Source of the DNA: Thermoanaerobacter pseudethanolicus ATCC 33223
Lineage (GTDB): Bacteria; Bacillota; Thermoanaerobacteria; Thermoanaerobacterales; Thermoanaerobacteraceae
Length of the DNA: 64,000 bases
Reading direction: 5' to 3'
Assembly (NCBI RefSeq): GCF_000019085.1
Contig: NC_010321.1
Coordinates: forward strand, 2,298,817-2,362,816
In this document: positions 1 through 7,856 of the stretch, in pieces
How the letters are laid out: every line of letters begins with the position of its first letter
Position numbering within the stretch: position 1 is the first letter of the stretch
The notes under the pieces: model-generated
Told to the model about the DNA's origin: nothing
Database searches by the model: none
The model's input: the letters and a program-made list of their open reading frames with translations, nothing else
Made by a program: the position numbers and the translations under genes

Positions 1-713
1 AGTCCATCCTGCTCCATCTCCATATTTTTTGACTGACTGACTGATGTAATCTTATGATGTAATCTACTGATGTAATCTATTGATATAGGGAGGTCGGGAT
101 TTACCATCTCGGGAGATGGACTTTCCCTATCTCCAGAGATAGACTTTCCCCATCTCGGGAGATTGGGATTTCCCATCTCTGGAGATTGACCACCCTCCTT
201 TTTCACTAAAATATCAGTATACACAGCCTTTTCATTTTTTATCTCCGGCTTTATAAACTGAGGTTCTCCTTCTACTTCTTTGTGAGTGAGTTCGTCCAGC
301 AGTCTATCCACCACCTCATTGTTTCTTACATAGTAGGTTACATTTTTCTGCTTGTCTATAAAGCTGCAGTACAGCTTTTCTTCTCCGTTTTTGATGAAAA
401 GCCTTCCCTCCTCCTGGGCTTTTAAAAACTCTGTCTTTGAATTGTACCTTACACCAATCTTATCAAAAGCAGTTCTAAACTCCTCAACAGAAAATCCCAG
501 CTCTTCTACCCAGCTATCGCCGGGAGCATAAGAAGGATGGTCTGGTGCTGGCTCAAGAAATTTATAAAAGCTGTTGTAGTTATACCTGTCAAACCAGTAC
601 TCCAGCTGCTCAAATAAAATTGCGGCTGTTACAGAACCCGTTATTTTTCTGTATTCCGGATGATAAGGAATTATCCTGCTCGCTAAAGCAGCAGCTCTAT
701 TTCTCCTCTCCAT
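1..713 (-). CDS. Replication-initiator-like winged-helix protein, 3' end outside window
   Basis: An open frame of about 237 codons starts at ATG 713-711 and reaches the left edge without a stop, so the C-terminus is missing. Residues about 24-41 read ITGSVTAAILFEQLEYWF, a pattern familiar from winged-helix DNA-binding domains of phage and plasmid replication proteins (typically GSxxAALLLSQLxYW). The segment after residue about 165 is low-complexity, rich in P, S, E and M, and is encoded by imperfect repeats with internal dyads. The gene follows the wall-hydrolase gene on the same strand with an 11-base gap, so it is probably in the conjugation operon. A role in replicating the excised element is inferred from this context. 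It could equally be a DNA-binding regulator. Confidence 0.6.
   Translation of the reverse strand, partial: MERRNRAAALASRIIPYHPEYRKITGSVTAAILFEQLEYWFDRYNYNSFYKFLEPAPDHPSYAPGDSWVEELGFSVEEFRTAFDKIGVRYNSKTEFLKAQEEGRLFIKNGEEKLYCSFIDKQKNVTYYVRNNEVVDRLLDELTHKEVEGEPQFIKPEIKNEKAVYTDILVKKEGGQSPEMGNPNLPRWGKSISGDRESPSPEMVNPDLPISIDYISRLHHKITSVSQSKNMEMEQDG
104..191. repeat. Four imperfect ~23-bp tandem repeats with internal dyad
   Basis: Four consecutive units share a core like ATCTCGGGAGAT, each a short inverted repeat, separated by spacers such as ACTTTCCC or TGGGATTTCC. They lie inside the coding frame of the replication-like gene. Unit length is not a strict multiple of three, so successive copies are translated in different frames and give an irregular S/P/E/M/N/G-rich tail. 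Confidence 0.7.
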
Positions 714-723
714 AAAAAACACC

Positions 724-2349
724 TCACGGGTAATTATTTTTATACTTTTCTCCAATAGCCATTACCTGGTCTACATACCACCATGCGTGATTGTAGTGCC
801 ATACCGCATATCTTAAAGCCTCATCTTCATTAAACCCTTTCCTTAAATAAACATCTCTATTTGCCGCTAAATATCTCGCAGCAGTGAAAACTGCATCTTC
901 GGGCTCAAAAGGACTTTTTGTTCCATTGTTGTTGCCGTCTACAGCATACTCGTCAAATGTACTTTGCAGGAACTGCATCATACCCACAGCCCTTGTTTTC
1001 AGCTCAGGCAAATATGGACCTATTGCGTTTGGATTAAAACTTGATTCTCTAAAAGCTATTGCTGCAAGCACATACCACGGAATACCGTATTCTCTTCCTG
1101 CTTCTTTAAACACAGGGAGCAAATTTTCCGGTATTCTGCCGGGTTTTGCCGCATATTCTTTGCTCGCACCAATGCCCAGCAGCCACTCCAAGTTTTGATC
1201 ACCTTTCATAAAAGCAATTCCCGTCTCCAGAATAAACTTTCTGTCAATACTGTCATTTACTGCAACACTCCCTGCCGGCACATTTATATCTCCTAAAGGA
1301 TTTACAGGAGTTCCGCTTACTCTCACCTCAAAGTGAAGGTGAGACCCTGTAGCAATACCTGTGCTTCCTGCCAGTGCTATCTTCTGTCCCTTCTTTACAA
1401 CATCTCCAACCTTAACAAGCACCTGTGAGTTGTGTGCATACAAGGTTGAAATGCCTCCGCTGTGGTCTATCACCACTGTATTCCCATACCCTCCATAAGG
1501 CCCTGATGTTGTCACGACACCGTCAGCTGCTGCAACTATTTCATCTCTTGTGTTTGCCGCTATGTCTATTCCCGTGTGCATTTTGTATGTTCCTGTCACT
1601 GGATGAAACCTCATGCCAAAAGGCGATGTTACTGTATGACTTGAAGGAACAGGCCACAAAAGCTTTCCTCCAGAAAGCTCAATGGTTTTAGTTTCTCGTT
1701 TATAACTACTGTAAAAGCTTGTTTTAATTTCTCCTGCTATTACTGCATCCAGTTTAGAATAGTCCTCATAAAACTCCATCCCTTTTAAAGCCATATATGT
1801 GCGTGATTCATTTCCTTTTACATCGGTCACTTCTTGATACTCAAACACATAAATCCCTTCATAAGTTCTTACCTGAGTAAGCAGTTTAACAGGCACATAA
1901 GCAACTTCCTCCTTAGCAGTCACATTTCCCTCAGCATTAACTTCAAATCTAACTGTTACAATCTTCTCCGTATAGTCCATATACTCAAACTCCGGCTTAA
2001 GCCCTTCAGCTATTCTTCTGACTCTTGTCATATCAACATCTTTGCTCCAGCCGTTTGCATACTCCTCAACTGCATAAACTATACCCCACGGCAGCTGAAA
2101 ATTTTCTTCCTGCCTGTACTTTGATATTACTTCCGGCTTAATGCTTTCCACATACTTCTTCACCTTTTCTTTTCCTTCAGCCATCTGTTTAGGAGCTGCA
2201 CCAAAAATTGAAAGAAGTATAAGTATTACCAGACCCATTATTATCAAGTAGGGCAAAAAAGTGAGGAGCACAGGTTTTACAGCTTTCCACAGGTATCTTG
2301 ATATTATGTTTTTAACTCTGTTTTTAAGAATCATAACCTGGTTATCCAT
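724..2349 (-). CDS. Conjugation cell-wall hydrolase: M23 endopeptidase fused to lytic transglycosylase
   Basis: This is a bifunctional peptidoglycan hydrolase expected to open the wall for the conjugation channel (a VirB1-type role). An N-terminal membrane anchor lies at about residues 30-52. An M23 domain at about 235-355 carries HTGID, the TLYAHN stretch and GSHLHFEVR, giving the expected zinc-binding histidines and aspartate. A lytic transglycosylase domain at about 415-535 has the catalytic-type FRESSFNP glutamate and AVGMMQFL. I start at ATG 2349 because AGGTGAGG lies about seven bases upstream; a GTG twelve bases further out is possible but lacks a ribosome site. Its position in a type IV secretion operon supports the role. 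The two-domain order is known in conjugative elements of Gram-positive bacteria. Confidence 0.9.
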   Translation of the reverse strand: MDNQVMILKNRVKNIISRYLWKAVKPVLLTFLPYLIIMGLVILILLSIFGAAPKQMAEGKEKVKKYVESIKPEVISKYRQEENFQLPWGIVYAVEEYANGWSKDVDMTRVRRIAEGLKPEFEYMDYTEKIVTVRFEVNAEGNVTAKEEVAYVPVKLLTQVRTYEGIYVFEYQEVTDVKGNESRTYMALKGMEFYEDYSKLDAVIAGEIKTSFYSSYKRETKTIELSGGKLLWPVPSSHTVTSPFGMRFHPVTGTYKMHTGIDIAANTRDEIVAAADGVVTTSGPYGGYGNTVVIDHSGGISTLYAHNSQVLVKVGDVVKKGQKIALAGSTGIATGSHLHFEVRVSGTPVNPLGDINVPAGSVAVNDSIDRKFILETGIAFMKGDQNLEWLLGIGASKEYAAKPGRIPENLLPVFKEAGREYGIPWYVLAAIAFRESSFNPNAIGPYLPELKTRAVGMMQFLQSTFDEYAVDGNNNGTKSPFEPEDAVFTAARYLAANRDVYLRKGFNEDEALRYAVWHYNHAWWYVDQVMAIGEKYKNNYP

Positions 2350-2401
2350 ATATATCCTCACCTAAAGCTATATTTTTATTTAAAATTCCATAAGATTTAC
2401 G

Positions 2402-2454
2402 CCTGAAAAATTCCTGATAGGTTCCCGAAGGGGTTCTATCGGGAATTTTTCAGG
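2402..2454. other. Long intergenic hairpin, 19-bp arms with nested inner stem
   Basis: Arms at 2402-2420 and 2436-2454 are complementary over 19 bases with one G-U pair. The 15-base loop holds a second small stem (CCC-GAA-GGG). It overlaps the stop codon of the upstream membrane-protein gene and lies before the ribosome site of the wall hydrolase. No U-run follows on the minus strand, so it is not a typical terminator. An mRNA-stability or processing element is possible. Confidence 0.65.
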
Positions 2455-2740
2455 ACAAGTTAAACAAATGAATGTATCCTAACACCCAGTTCAAAAAAGA
2501 CATAAGCTCTTTAAAATAGGGCCTTATCACCATCTCTGCTTTAATTAAAAAATTCACTACTTTGTCGAGCAGATAAAAAATTGCTAAAAAACCAATAATA
2601 CCAAAGCCAGCTCCTTCATATACTTCTGCATTTTGAAATGATATGGGTTCCTCCCACTCCTCAGCAGCTCTCATAATAACTGCTTTTTTAAAGTATTCTC
2701 CATATTCATCTCTTTCATCAAGCACATTAAACCCTCCCAT
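2450..2740 (-). CDS. Small conjugation-operon membrane protein, unknown function
   Basis: A 96-residue protein with a charged N-terminal half (about residues 1-40) and one or two hydrophobic segments at about 46-66 (GFGIIGFLAIFYLLDKVVNF) and 80-94. I do not recognise a family. It lies between the VirB6-like gene, from which it is separated by a terminator-like hairpin, and the wall hydrolase, all on the minus strand. An accessory role in the conjugation channel is inferred from position only. Confidence 0.6.
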   Translation of the reverse strand: MGGFNVLDERDEYGEYFKKAVIMRAAEEWEEPISFQNAEVYEGAGFGIIGFLAIFYLLDKVVNFLIKAEMVIRPYFKELMSFLNWVLGYIHLFNLS

Positions 2741-2763
2741 ATTCCCTTTTTAGCGTCTAAAAA

Positions 2764-2794
2764 AACAGGCAGGAAGATATATCCCCTGCCTTTT
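2764..2794 (-). terminator. Rho-independent terminator or attenuator after VirB6-like gene
   Basis: GGCAGG and CCTGCC arms (2785-2790 and 2767-2773) flank an 11-base loop, followed on the minus strand by a run of T. It lies inside the conjugation operon, so it probably reduces expression of the genes after the VirB6-like gene. Confidence 0.7.
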
Positions 2795-2821
2795 TTCAAA
2801 ACTTAAAAAGCCTTTTAAAGC

Positions 2822-4396
2822 CTAGTTTCTCCACCTGAACATATCAGTATTTGACGTCAGGACAGTCGGAGCAATGAAGGAGGCCATATGAAATCCATAT
2901 CTTCCAATTGCTCCTCCTATTTTTTTACCTACCTCACTTCCTTTGTATCCATAGGCAGAGCCCAAAATCATTCCTCCAGCTCTCCCTACTGCTTCCGCTG
3001 CATCCTTCTCATTTAAAATTCTTTCTATTCCAACAGACTGTGAAAGGCCTCCAATAAAGCCAGTACCGGTATCTCTGCCTTTGTCATATGCCTCTTTTAT
3101 TAAGGCAACAGCTGTTGCAGCAGGAGCTGCTGTGCTCCTGCCTATTACGCCACCGGCACTCCTGAAGTGCTCTGTCACATCCACACCCATAGTCCTTAAA
3201 GGAATAGAAGCTGCAGAGCCTATAAGGCTGCCAACAGCACTTCCTATTGTGCCTGCAACTGATCCTGCTTTAACACCCGCTGATACAGCACCTGTTCCTG
3301 CAGGTCCAGATGGAAGGGTCCCCGAAAAAGTGCTTGAAGGAAAAGAAGCTTTTGGAGCTGCTGTAGTCTTTGCAATATTTGCAAGCCCCAAAAGGCCAGT
3401 AAGACCCAAAGTTGCTGCTCCTGCCCACTTCTCTTCATTGACTCCCAAGAATTTGAGCCAGCCCTGAAGCAGGTCTCTAATAACATTTGCAGTAGGTATT
3501 AAGCACACCATGCCGAATATCTGCGCCCACCAGGGAGAAAAATCCGTTGAAACCCCAGCCTTTATGAGCACCAGATACAGTGATAAAACCAATGAATGGG
3601 CTGCCTGCATGAAAGCGTTGGAAGCAGTTTCACCTATTATAACGCCTATTCCTTCTTTTCTTCCTGATATTGTCCAGCTCCATGCTACAATGGGTGTCAG
3701 TATAAACATTGAGGTCAAAACAAATTTTCTTATCAGGTACAGAAAATTAAAATAAAGCAAAATCCCAATGTAGCCCAGCTTGACAATTGCTGTAGCAAGC
3801 ACATTTCCCGTTTTTATATCATTTATATCAAAAGTACTTCCCACTGCTCCCATGCTTTGCGCAATACTGTGAAACAGATCCACAAGAGCATTGTTCGCCT
3901 GAAACATAATCCTCATAAAGTACGGCATAAACAGAATTATGAAAAAGGCATATATCACACTTGAAACACTCTGCATGAAGTTTATCCTTTTTGATGGATT
4001 GACACTGGATGTCATAAACCTGTATCCCTGTGCCGCTACTGCAATTAAAAGGAGCACCCACACAGCATCTCTTATTCTTCTATACCACGTCATCACAATA
4101 TCCCACTCCTGCGGGCTGTAAGGTGCCAGATCACCGTAGGAGGTGTTGAATATAAGCTCATCAAAGTTTTTAAGCCCTAAAATCTGAATTGCCGAATAAA
4201 GCCCATTGATTGGTGCGGCAATAAGCTCTTCAATAAGACTGCCCTGGTCCTCCTGCGGCTGCGGAGAATTACTTGGGCTTGTAACAGAAGGTGTTTCAGC
4301 AAAAGCAGTTATACTGAATAAAAGAGCCAAAGCCACAGCAAAAATAATCAGCCTACTCATTCGGATTTGTAGAAATGAGCTTCTTCTCATAATCAC
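2822..4396 (-). CDS. VirB6/TrbL-like conjugation channel membrane protein
   Basis: This polytopic inner-membrane protein (up to 524 residues) is expected to form part of the mating channel. It starts with a signal-like hydrophobic segment ending AFAETPS, followed by about six membrane segments between residues 100 and 320 (for example VLLLIAVAAQGYRF and YAFFIILFMPYFM). A long Gly/Ala/Ser-rich C-terminal region follows, as is common in TrbL/VirB6 proteins of Gram-positive conjugative elements. The GTG at 4396 has AAGGTGG six bases upstream and overlaps the VirB4 gene. An ATG at 4360 would overlap the VirB4 stop (ATGAGTAG) and give a cleaner signal peptide, so the start is uncertain. Translational coupling with VirB4 is likely either way. 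Confidence 0.85.
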   Translation of the reverse strand: MIMRRSSFLQIRMSRLIIFAVALALLFSITAFAETPSVTSPSNSPQPQEDQGSLIEELIAAPINGLYSAIQILGLKNFDELIFNTSYGDLAPYSPQEWDIVMTWYRRIRDAVWVLLLIAVAAQGYRFMTSSVNPSKRINFMQSVSSVIYAFFIILFMPYFMRIMFQANNALVDLFHSIAQSMGAVGSTFDINDIKTGNVLATAIVKLGYIGILLYFNFLYLIRKFVLTSMFILTPIVAWSWTISGRKEGIGVIIGETASNAFMQAAHSLVLSLYLVLIKAGVSTDFSPWWAQIFGMVCLIPTANVIRDLLQGWLKFLGVNEEKWAGAATLGLTGLLGLANIAKTTAAPKASFPSSTFSGTLPSGPAGTGAVSAGVKAGSVAGTIGSAVGSLIGSAASIPLRTMGVDVTEHFRSAGGVIGRSTAAPAATAVALIKEAYDKGRDTGTGFIGGLSQSVGIERILNEKDAAEAVGRAGGMILGSAYGYKGSEVGKKIGGAIGRYGFHMASFIAPTVLTSNTDMFRWRN

Positions 4397-6188
4397 TTGC
4401 CACCACCTTAATGGCAGTCTTGTTCCTGCCGACTAAAAATAAAGCCTCACCAACCCCACAGGAGGTTAAAAAATCTCTTTCACCCTGTGAAAGGTGAAAC
4501 ACCTCCTGAACAGAATCTATATCTGTAGCAGCCTGCTTCATTAAAAACACTGCTGCAGAATTTGTAAGCACTGCTTTTCCTTCCTGTGAATTTGAAAACT
4601 CAATAAAGGACTGACTAGCAACAGTAAGGGAGGTGTTTCTTTTTCTTGCCCTTCTCGATAAATTCTCAAGAAAGTAAGCTGTGTCTTTGTACTTCATAAA
4701 CATCCACGCCTCATCCACTACAACCCTCTTTTTCTGCTTAACATCCTTCTTAACGAACTTCTCCCATATCCAGTTTGTTATGACATACATTGCATACGTC
4801 CTCAAAAACCTATCCCTTATCTCTGATACATCAAAATTAACTAAGTAAGAGTCTTCTAATGAAACATTTGTCTGTCCGTCAAATATACCTAAAGTACCTC
4901 CTTTTAAAAAAGGCTTCATAACTGCAGCAATTCTCTCTCCCCTTGGATTTTTCTTTAGCCTTTCTACAAAGCTTGACAGTGTGGGCATTTCTTTTTTCTT
5001 TTTAAAATAAAACTCTTCACTGTCTGCAATATTCTTCTCATATAAAGACTCCGGGCTTTTGTTTATTCCTCTTGCCTCATACTCATCTCTTACCGCTTCT
5101 TCCACAGCAGCTAATTCTTCTGCTGAAATTTTGTCCTTCATAACTCCTTCCACTATCATCCCGACCAAAGCTTTTATCTCGGCTATTTTCTGAACTATGT
5201 CCACATACCTTATTTCATTCTCATCTTCCTCTTCTTCCACATCAAAGGGATTAATTATGTTCTCAGTCTCTGTGCTTATCTTAACAACGCTTCCTCCCAT
5301 CTTCTGAACCATGCGGTTGTACTCGCCGTCGGGGTCCACAAAAACCGTTTTTATGCCCAAAAGCGCTCCCCTCATGGACAAAAGCTTTATGAGAAACGAC
5401 TTTCCTGCTCCCGATGTAGCAAATATACCTAAGTTGTAGTTTGTCATAAAAGGTGGACCTATGAAGTTGTCAAAAATTACAGGGCTTCCGGTAAAAAGAT
5501 TTATTCCAAGCGGTATGCCTTTCTTGTGCGAAAACTCCGGAGATGCAAAAGGAAAAAGTGATGCAGCAGCACCGCTGTTGAAATTTCTTGATAAATCCTC
5601 ACAGTGATTTTCTAAAATCGGCACAAAGCTTTTAAAAGCTTCGCTCTGCCTCAGAAACATTCTTCTTGCTCTTATGCTTTTACCTGCTAAAACCTCTTCC
5701 AGAATTTTTGAGCTTCTTTCAAGCTCTTCTACTGAGTCTGCAGAAACTGAAACAACCGCTGTAACATAATAAAGCTTATCTCTGTTCATCTGTATGCTTT
5801 CTCTCAGCCTTTCAAGGTCCTCCACCGCCTTTCTCAAAATTCCCAGCTCATATATGTTTCCTCTCTGGTCGTCCAGCATATACTGCGACTGGTACTGAGT
5901 TATCTTCCTTGTAAGCTGATTTACAGCATCTCTTGCATCTACAGGCGTAAGATGGACTGACACATCCACATTGCCAAGAAGCTTAATATCCTCCAGCCAC
6001 CCTACGTAAACGGCCTGAGGGAAATCTGTAAGCACATAAAGCCTGTAAAATTTCTTCCCAACCCTTATATAATCTTTCTCTATCAAGTATCCGTCAGGTG
6101 AGATTACTTCCACTACAGTAGGAACCTTTTCAAAAAGCTCCGGCTCTTCTTTAACAGCTTCTTCTTTATTCTTTTTAAGCTTCAGCAC
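4353..6188 (-). CDS. VirB4/TraC-family conjugation ATPase
   Basis: This is the ATPase that powers assembly of the conjugation machinery at the membrane. The 611-residue protein has a Walker A motif near residue 265 (FATSGAGKSFLIK) and a Walker B near 490 (RVVVDEAWMFM). It ends with the motif-rich region around SRRARKRNTSLTVASQ, typical of VirB4/TraC proteins. GTG 6188 is preceded by AAAGGGGG at a spacing of nine. The gene overlaps the 3' end of the preceding gene by 14 bases and the VirB6-like gene at its own end. Assignment to the VirB4 superfamily is secure; the exact subfamily is not. Confidence 0.95.
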   Translation of the reverse strand: MLKLKKNKEEAVKEEPELFEKVPTVVEVISPDGYLIEKDYIRVGKKFYRLYVLTDFPQAVYVGWLEDIKLLGNVDVSVHLTPVDARDAVNQLTRKITQYQSQYMLDDQRGNIYELGILRKAVEDLERLRESIQMNRDKLYYVTAVVSVSADSVEELERSSKILEEVLAGKSIRARRMFLRQSEAFKSFVPILENHCEDLSRNFNSGAAASLFPFASPEFSHKKGIPLGINLFTGSPVIFDNFIGPPFMTNYNLGIFATSGAGKSFLIKLLSMRGALLGIKTVFVDPDGEYNRMVQKMGGSVVKISTETENIINPFDVEEEEDENEIRYVDIVQKIAEIKALVGMIVEGVMKDKISAEELAAVEEAVRDEYEARGINKSPESLYEKNIADSEEFYFKKKKEMPTLSSFVERLKKNPRGERIAAVMKPFLKGGTLGIFDGQTNVSLEDSYLVNFDVSEIRDRFLRTYAMYVITNWIWEKFVKKDVKQKKRVVVDEAWMFMKYKDTAYFLENLSRRARKRNTSLTVASQSFIEFSNSQEGKAVLTNSAAVFLMKQAATDIDSVQEVFHLSQGERDFLTSCGVGEALFLVGRNKTAIKVVASDYEKKLISTNPNE

Positions 6189-6783
6189 CTAGTTTAACCC
6201 CCTTTTTATAAAGCTCAAAGGCTCCAGCTTTAATAAGATTGTTCACTCTTATGTTTCCGTCTCTGTTCAGCACAAAAAACATAAGCTCCAAAAGCTCATC
6301 AGTACCCAAAATTCTCGGCATGAGTCCGCATTTGGCAAGCCCCTCTACAATCATGTGGACTCGCCTCATTATTTCACTTCTCGCCCTGTCATATCCTCCT
6401 GCAGTGTCATCATAAGGAACAACCACATAAGACTCTGTCGTAATAGTTTGCTTTGAAAAATATCCAAGAAACTCTTCTAGCTCTTTTTCATACTCTCTCA
6501 TTCCTTCAGGAAGAAACTGAAGCCTTTCTCTAAATTCCTCTATTGATTCAGAAACATCTACAGGCTTAACTATTGTGAAAAACTGAAGCGGAAAAGACAG
6601 AGATAAAAGAAGGCTTATAAAAGCTGCCTCAACCGCCCCCTGCTCTTCTTCTGAAAGAAGAGAAAAATTTACAGGGTCGGCTGTTACAACCGCCCTGTAC
6701 CTATTACCTTTTAAAATCAAAAGCCCATCTTTTATATCTTCAATGCTTAAAAAATCTATGCTGCTGTTCTTTTTAAAAAGCAC
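6175..6783 (-). CDS. VirB4 N-terminal-like conjugation protein (TraC-N type)
   Basis: A 202-residue soluble protein lacking any Walker motif. Its sequence (LLILKGNRYRAVVTADPVNF, then a region predicted as alternating strands and helices) resembles the N-terminal domain of TraC/TrsE-like ATPases. It precedes the complete VirB4 ATPase gene and overlaps it. It starts at a GTG with GGAGGTG seven bases upstream, inside the end of the PrgI gene. It probably acts as a separate partner of VirB4. A broken VirB4 is less likely, because both frames have good ribosome sites and the downstream ATPase has its own N-terminal region. Confidence 0.7.
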   Translation of the reverse strand: MLFKKNSSIDFLSIEDIKDGLLILKGNRYRAVVTADPVNFSLLSEEEQGAVEAAFISLLLSLSFPLQFFTIVKPVDVSESIEEFRERLQFLPEGMREYEKELEEFLGYFSKQTITTESYVVVPYDDTAGGYDRARSEIMRRVHMIVEGLAKCGLMPRILGTDELLELMFFVLNRDGNIRVNNLIKAGAFELYKKGVKLGAEA

Positions 6784-7091
6784 TGCTTTCCACCTCCAAT
6801 AAAAAGGTACTCCTTTGGAGAAACCAAAAACTTTAGGTACATCACAATATACTTATCTATTTCTATCTCGTCCTTTTTAAAAAAAGCCAGAAATGCTCCT
6901 GCAGCCGAAAAAGCTGCCCAAACCACTAAAGCAGTAAACAAATCTTTTGAAAAATATTTTGTAAAGAAAACTGCGCCAATTCCTACACCAACAATAACAA
7001 ATATCATCTGCCTAACAGAAAAATTCCCGCCGAATATCTTTTCTTCTCTTTCTAATTGAATAGGCACTTCAAACATTCTCACACAAATCAC
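6756..7091 (-). CDS. PrgI-family conjugation membrane protein
   Basis: A small inner-membrane protein of the PrgI family (VirB3-like position). It has an N-terminal FEVPIQLEREEKIFGG stretch, two membrane segments at about residues 28-48 and 50-70, and the typical C-terminal FLVSPKEYLF. The start is uncertain. The GTG at 7082 has AGGGA at a good distance, the ATG at 7076 begins the conserved family region (MFEVPIQ), and 7091 is the longest frame. It overlaps the following gene by 28 bases. Confidence 0.85.
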   Translation of the reverse strand: MICVRMFEVPIQLEREEKIFGGNFSVRQMIFVIVGVGIGAVFFTKYFSKDLFTALVVWAAFSAAGAFLAFFKKDEIEIDKYIVMYLKFLVSPKEYLFIGGGKQCFLKRTAA

Positions 7092-7098
7092 ATCCCTA

Positions 7099-7353
7099 TT
7101 ACGGCTTAAAGCCGAGGATTACACCGGCGAAAAATTTTGCACCAACTACCACTATTCCTCCAAGTATAGACCAGAAAAGTCCCATCATAGCTTCTGTTCT
7201 TCTTCCGGGGTTGTGGCCTGTAGTATAAAATCTGTACCCGTTTACTGCGATAAAAATCACAGCAACAACAATACCTACATCCATCACAAAGTTTGCAATT
7301 TTCCACAAAAATGAGGTTATCTGAGCCTCACCAACAGGCGTAATGCCGTTCAT
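7099..7353 (-). CDS. VirB2/TrbC-like pilin or channel subunit
   Basis: An 84-residue protein with two membrane segments (about residues 24-43 and 58-80) separated by a short basic loop (GHNPGRRTEA), the layout of TrbC/VirB2 proteins. No cleavable signal peptide is obvious. Its start overlaps the stop of the preceding gene (ATGA), so the two are translationally coupled. A role as the extracellular or membrane subunit of the mating apparatus is inferred from topology and its place before PrgI and VirB4. Confidence 0.8.
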   Translation of the reverse strand: MNGITPVGEAQITSFLWKIANFVMDVGIVVAVIFIAVNGYRFYTTGHNPGRRTEAMMGLFWSILGGIVVVGAKFFAGVILGFKP

Positions 7354-7682
7354 AAACCTACCTCCTCATCATTAAAAAATCTCACTTTAATTCCTTCATT
7401 CTCTGCTGTTTTTACTTCCAATCTGCAGCCTTCACTGCTCTGCCAGTTACCAAACACCCACACCTCGTCGCACCGCTTTAGAACATCAGTACACAGCTTT
7501 AAAACTTCCCTTCTATCCTCCTCCTTTCTGTCATCATAAAATTCGCCAAATGCATGAACAGGAGAAAATGGCACTACTTCTTTAAAGTTGTTCTTTATGA
7601 ACCTAAAAATTTTGTAAAACTTAACCTTATTTGCTGAAGGATTAGCGCTGTAAGGATGACAAATATACACAAACTTACTCAA
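7350..7682 (-). CDS. DUF4406/nucleoside 2-deoxyribosyltransferase-like protein
   Basis: A 110-residue Rossmann-like protein. Its motifs YICHPYS at the N-terminus, FSPVHAF in the middle and DEVWVFGNWQSSEGCRLEV near the end match the nucleoside 2-deoxyribosyltransferase-like DUF4406 family. The start is TTG 7682 with AAAGGAGGTG five bases upstream, overlapping the previous stop (TTGA). Family members are often carried by phages and mobile elements, with substrates mostly unknown. Its place in a conjugation operon is unusual and its function is not evident from sequence. Confidence 0.75.
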   Translation of the reverse strand: MSKFVYICHPYSANPSANKVKFYKIFRFIKNNFKEVVPFSPVHAFGEFYDDRKEEDRREVLKLCTDVLKRCDEVWVFGNWQSSEGCRLEVKTAENEGIKVRFFNDEEVGL

Positions 7683-7786
7683 TTTTGCACCTCCTTTAAT
7701 ATGCTTAAAATAAGTCCAATTAAAGCTCCCAAAACTATGCCAAAGAAAATACCGGCTGCTAGGCCGGCAGTGTAAAGCATATTCAA
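7679..7786 (-). CDS. Small single-span membrane protein, 35 aa
   Basis: A short frame from TTG 7786 (AAGGAG eight bases upstream) to TGA 7679-7681, overlapping the next TTG start. The product is almost entirely one glycine-rich hydrophobic helix (YTAGLAAGIFFGIVLGALIG) with a short charged tail KEVQN. An ATG at 7780 is an alternative start. Tight overlap and a good ribosome site support it as a real gene at the head of the conjugation operon. Function unknown. Confidence 0.65.
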   Translation of the reverse strand: MNMLYTAGLAAGIFFGIVLGALIGLILSILKEVQN

Positions 7787-7823
7787 GTTTTCATCTCCTT
7801 CCATAAAAACACTCAATAAAATA

Positions 7824-7856
7824 GAAAAAACCGGGCTTATTAAACGCCCAGTTTTT
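7824..7856 (-). terminator. Rho-independent terminator after coiled-coil gene
   Basis: GGGC and GCCC arms (7833-7836 and 7846-7849), extended by flanking A/T pairs, are followed by six T on the minus strand. The stem overlaps the stop codon of the coiled-coil gene and separates it from the conjugation genes. It could work in both directions or as an attenuator. Confidence 0.8.

Noticed and set aside
6175..6783. Frameshifted VirB4 pseudogene
   Set aside because: Both overlapping genes have good ribosome sites and the downstream gene contains a full ATPase with its own N-terminal region.
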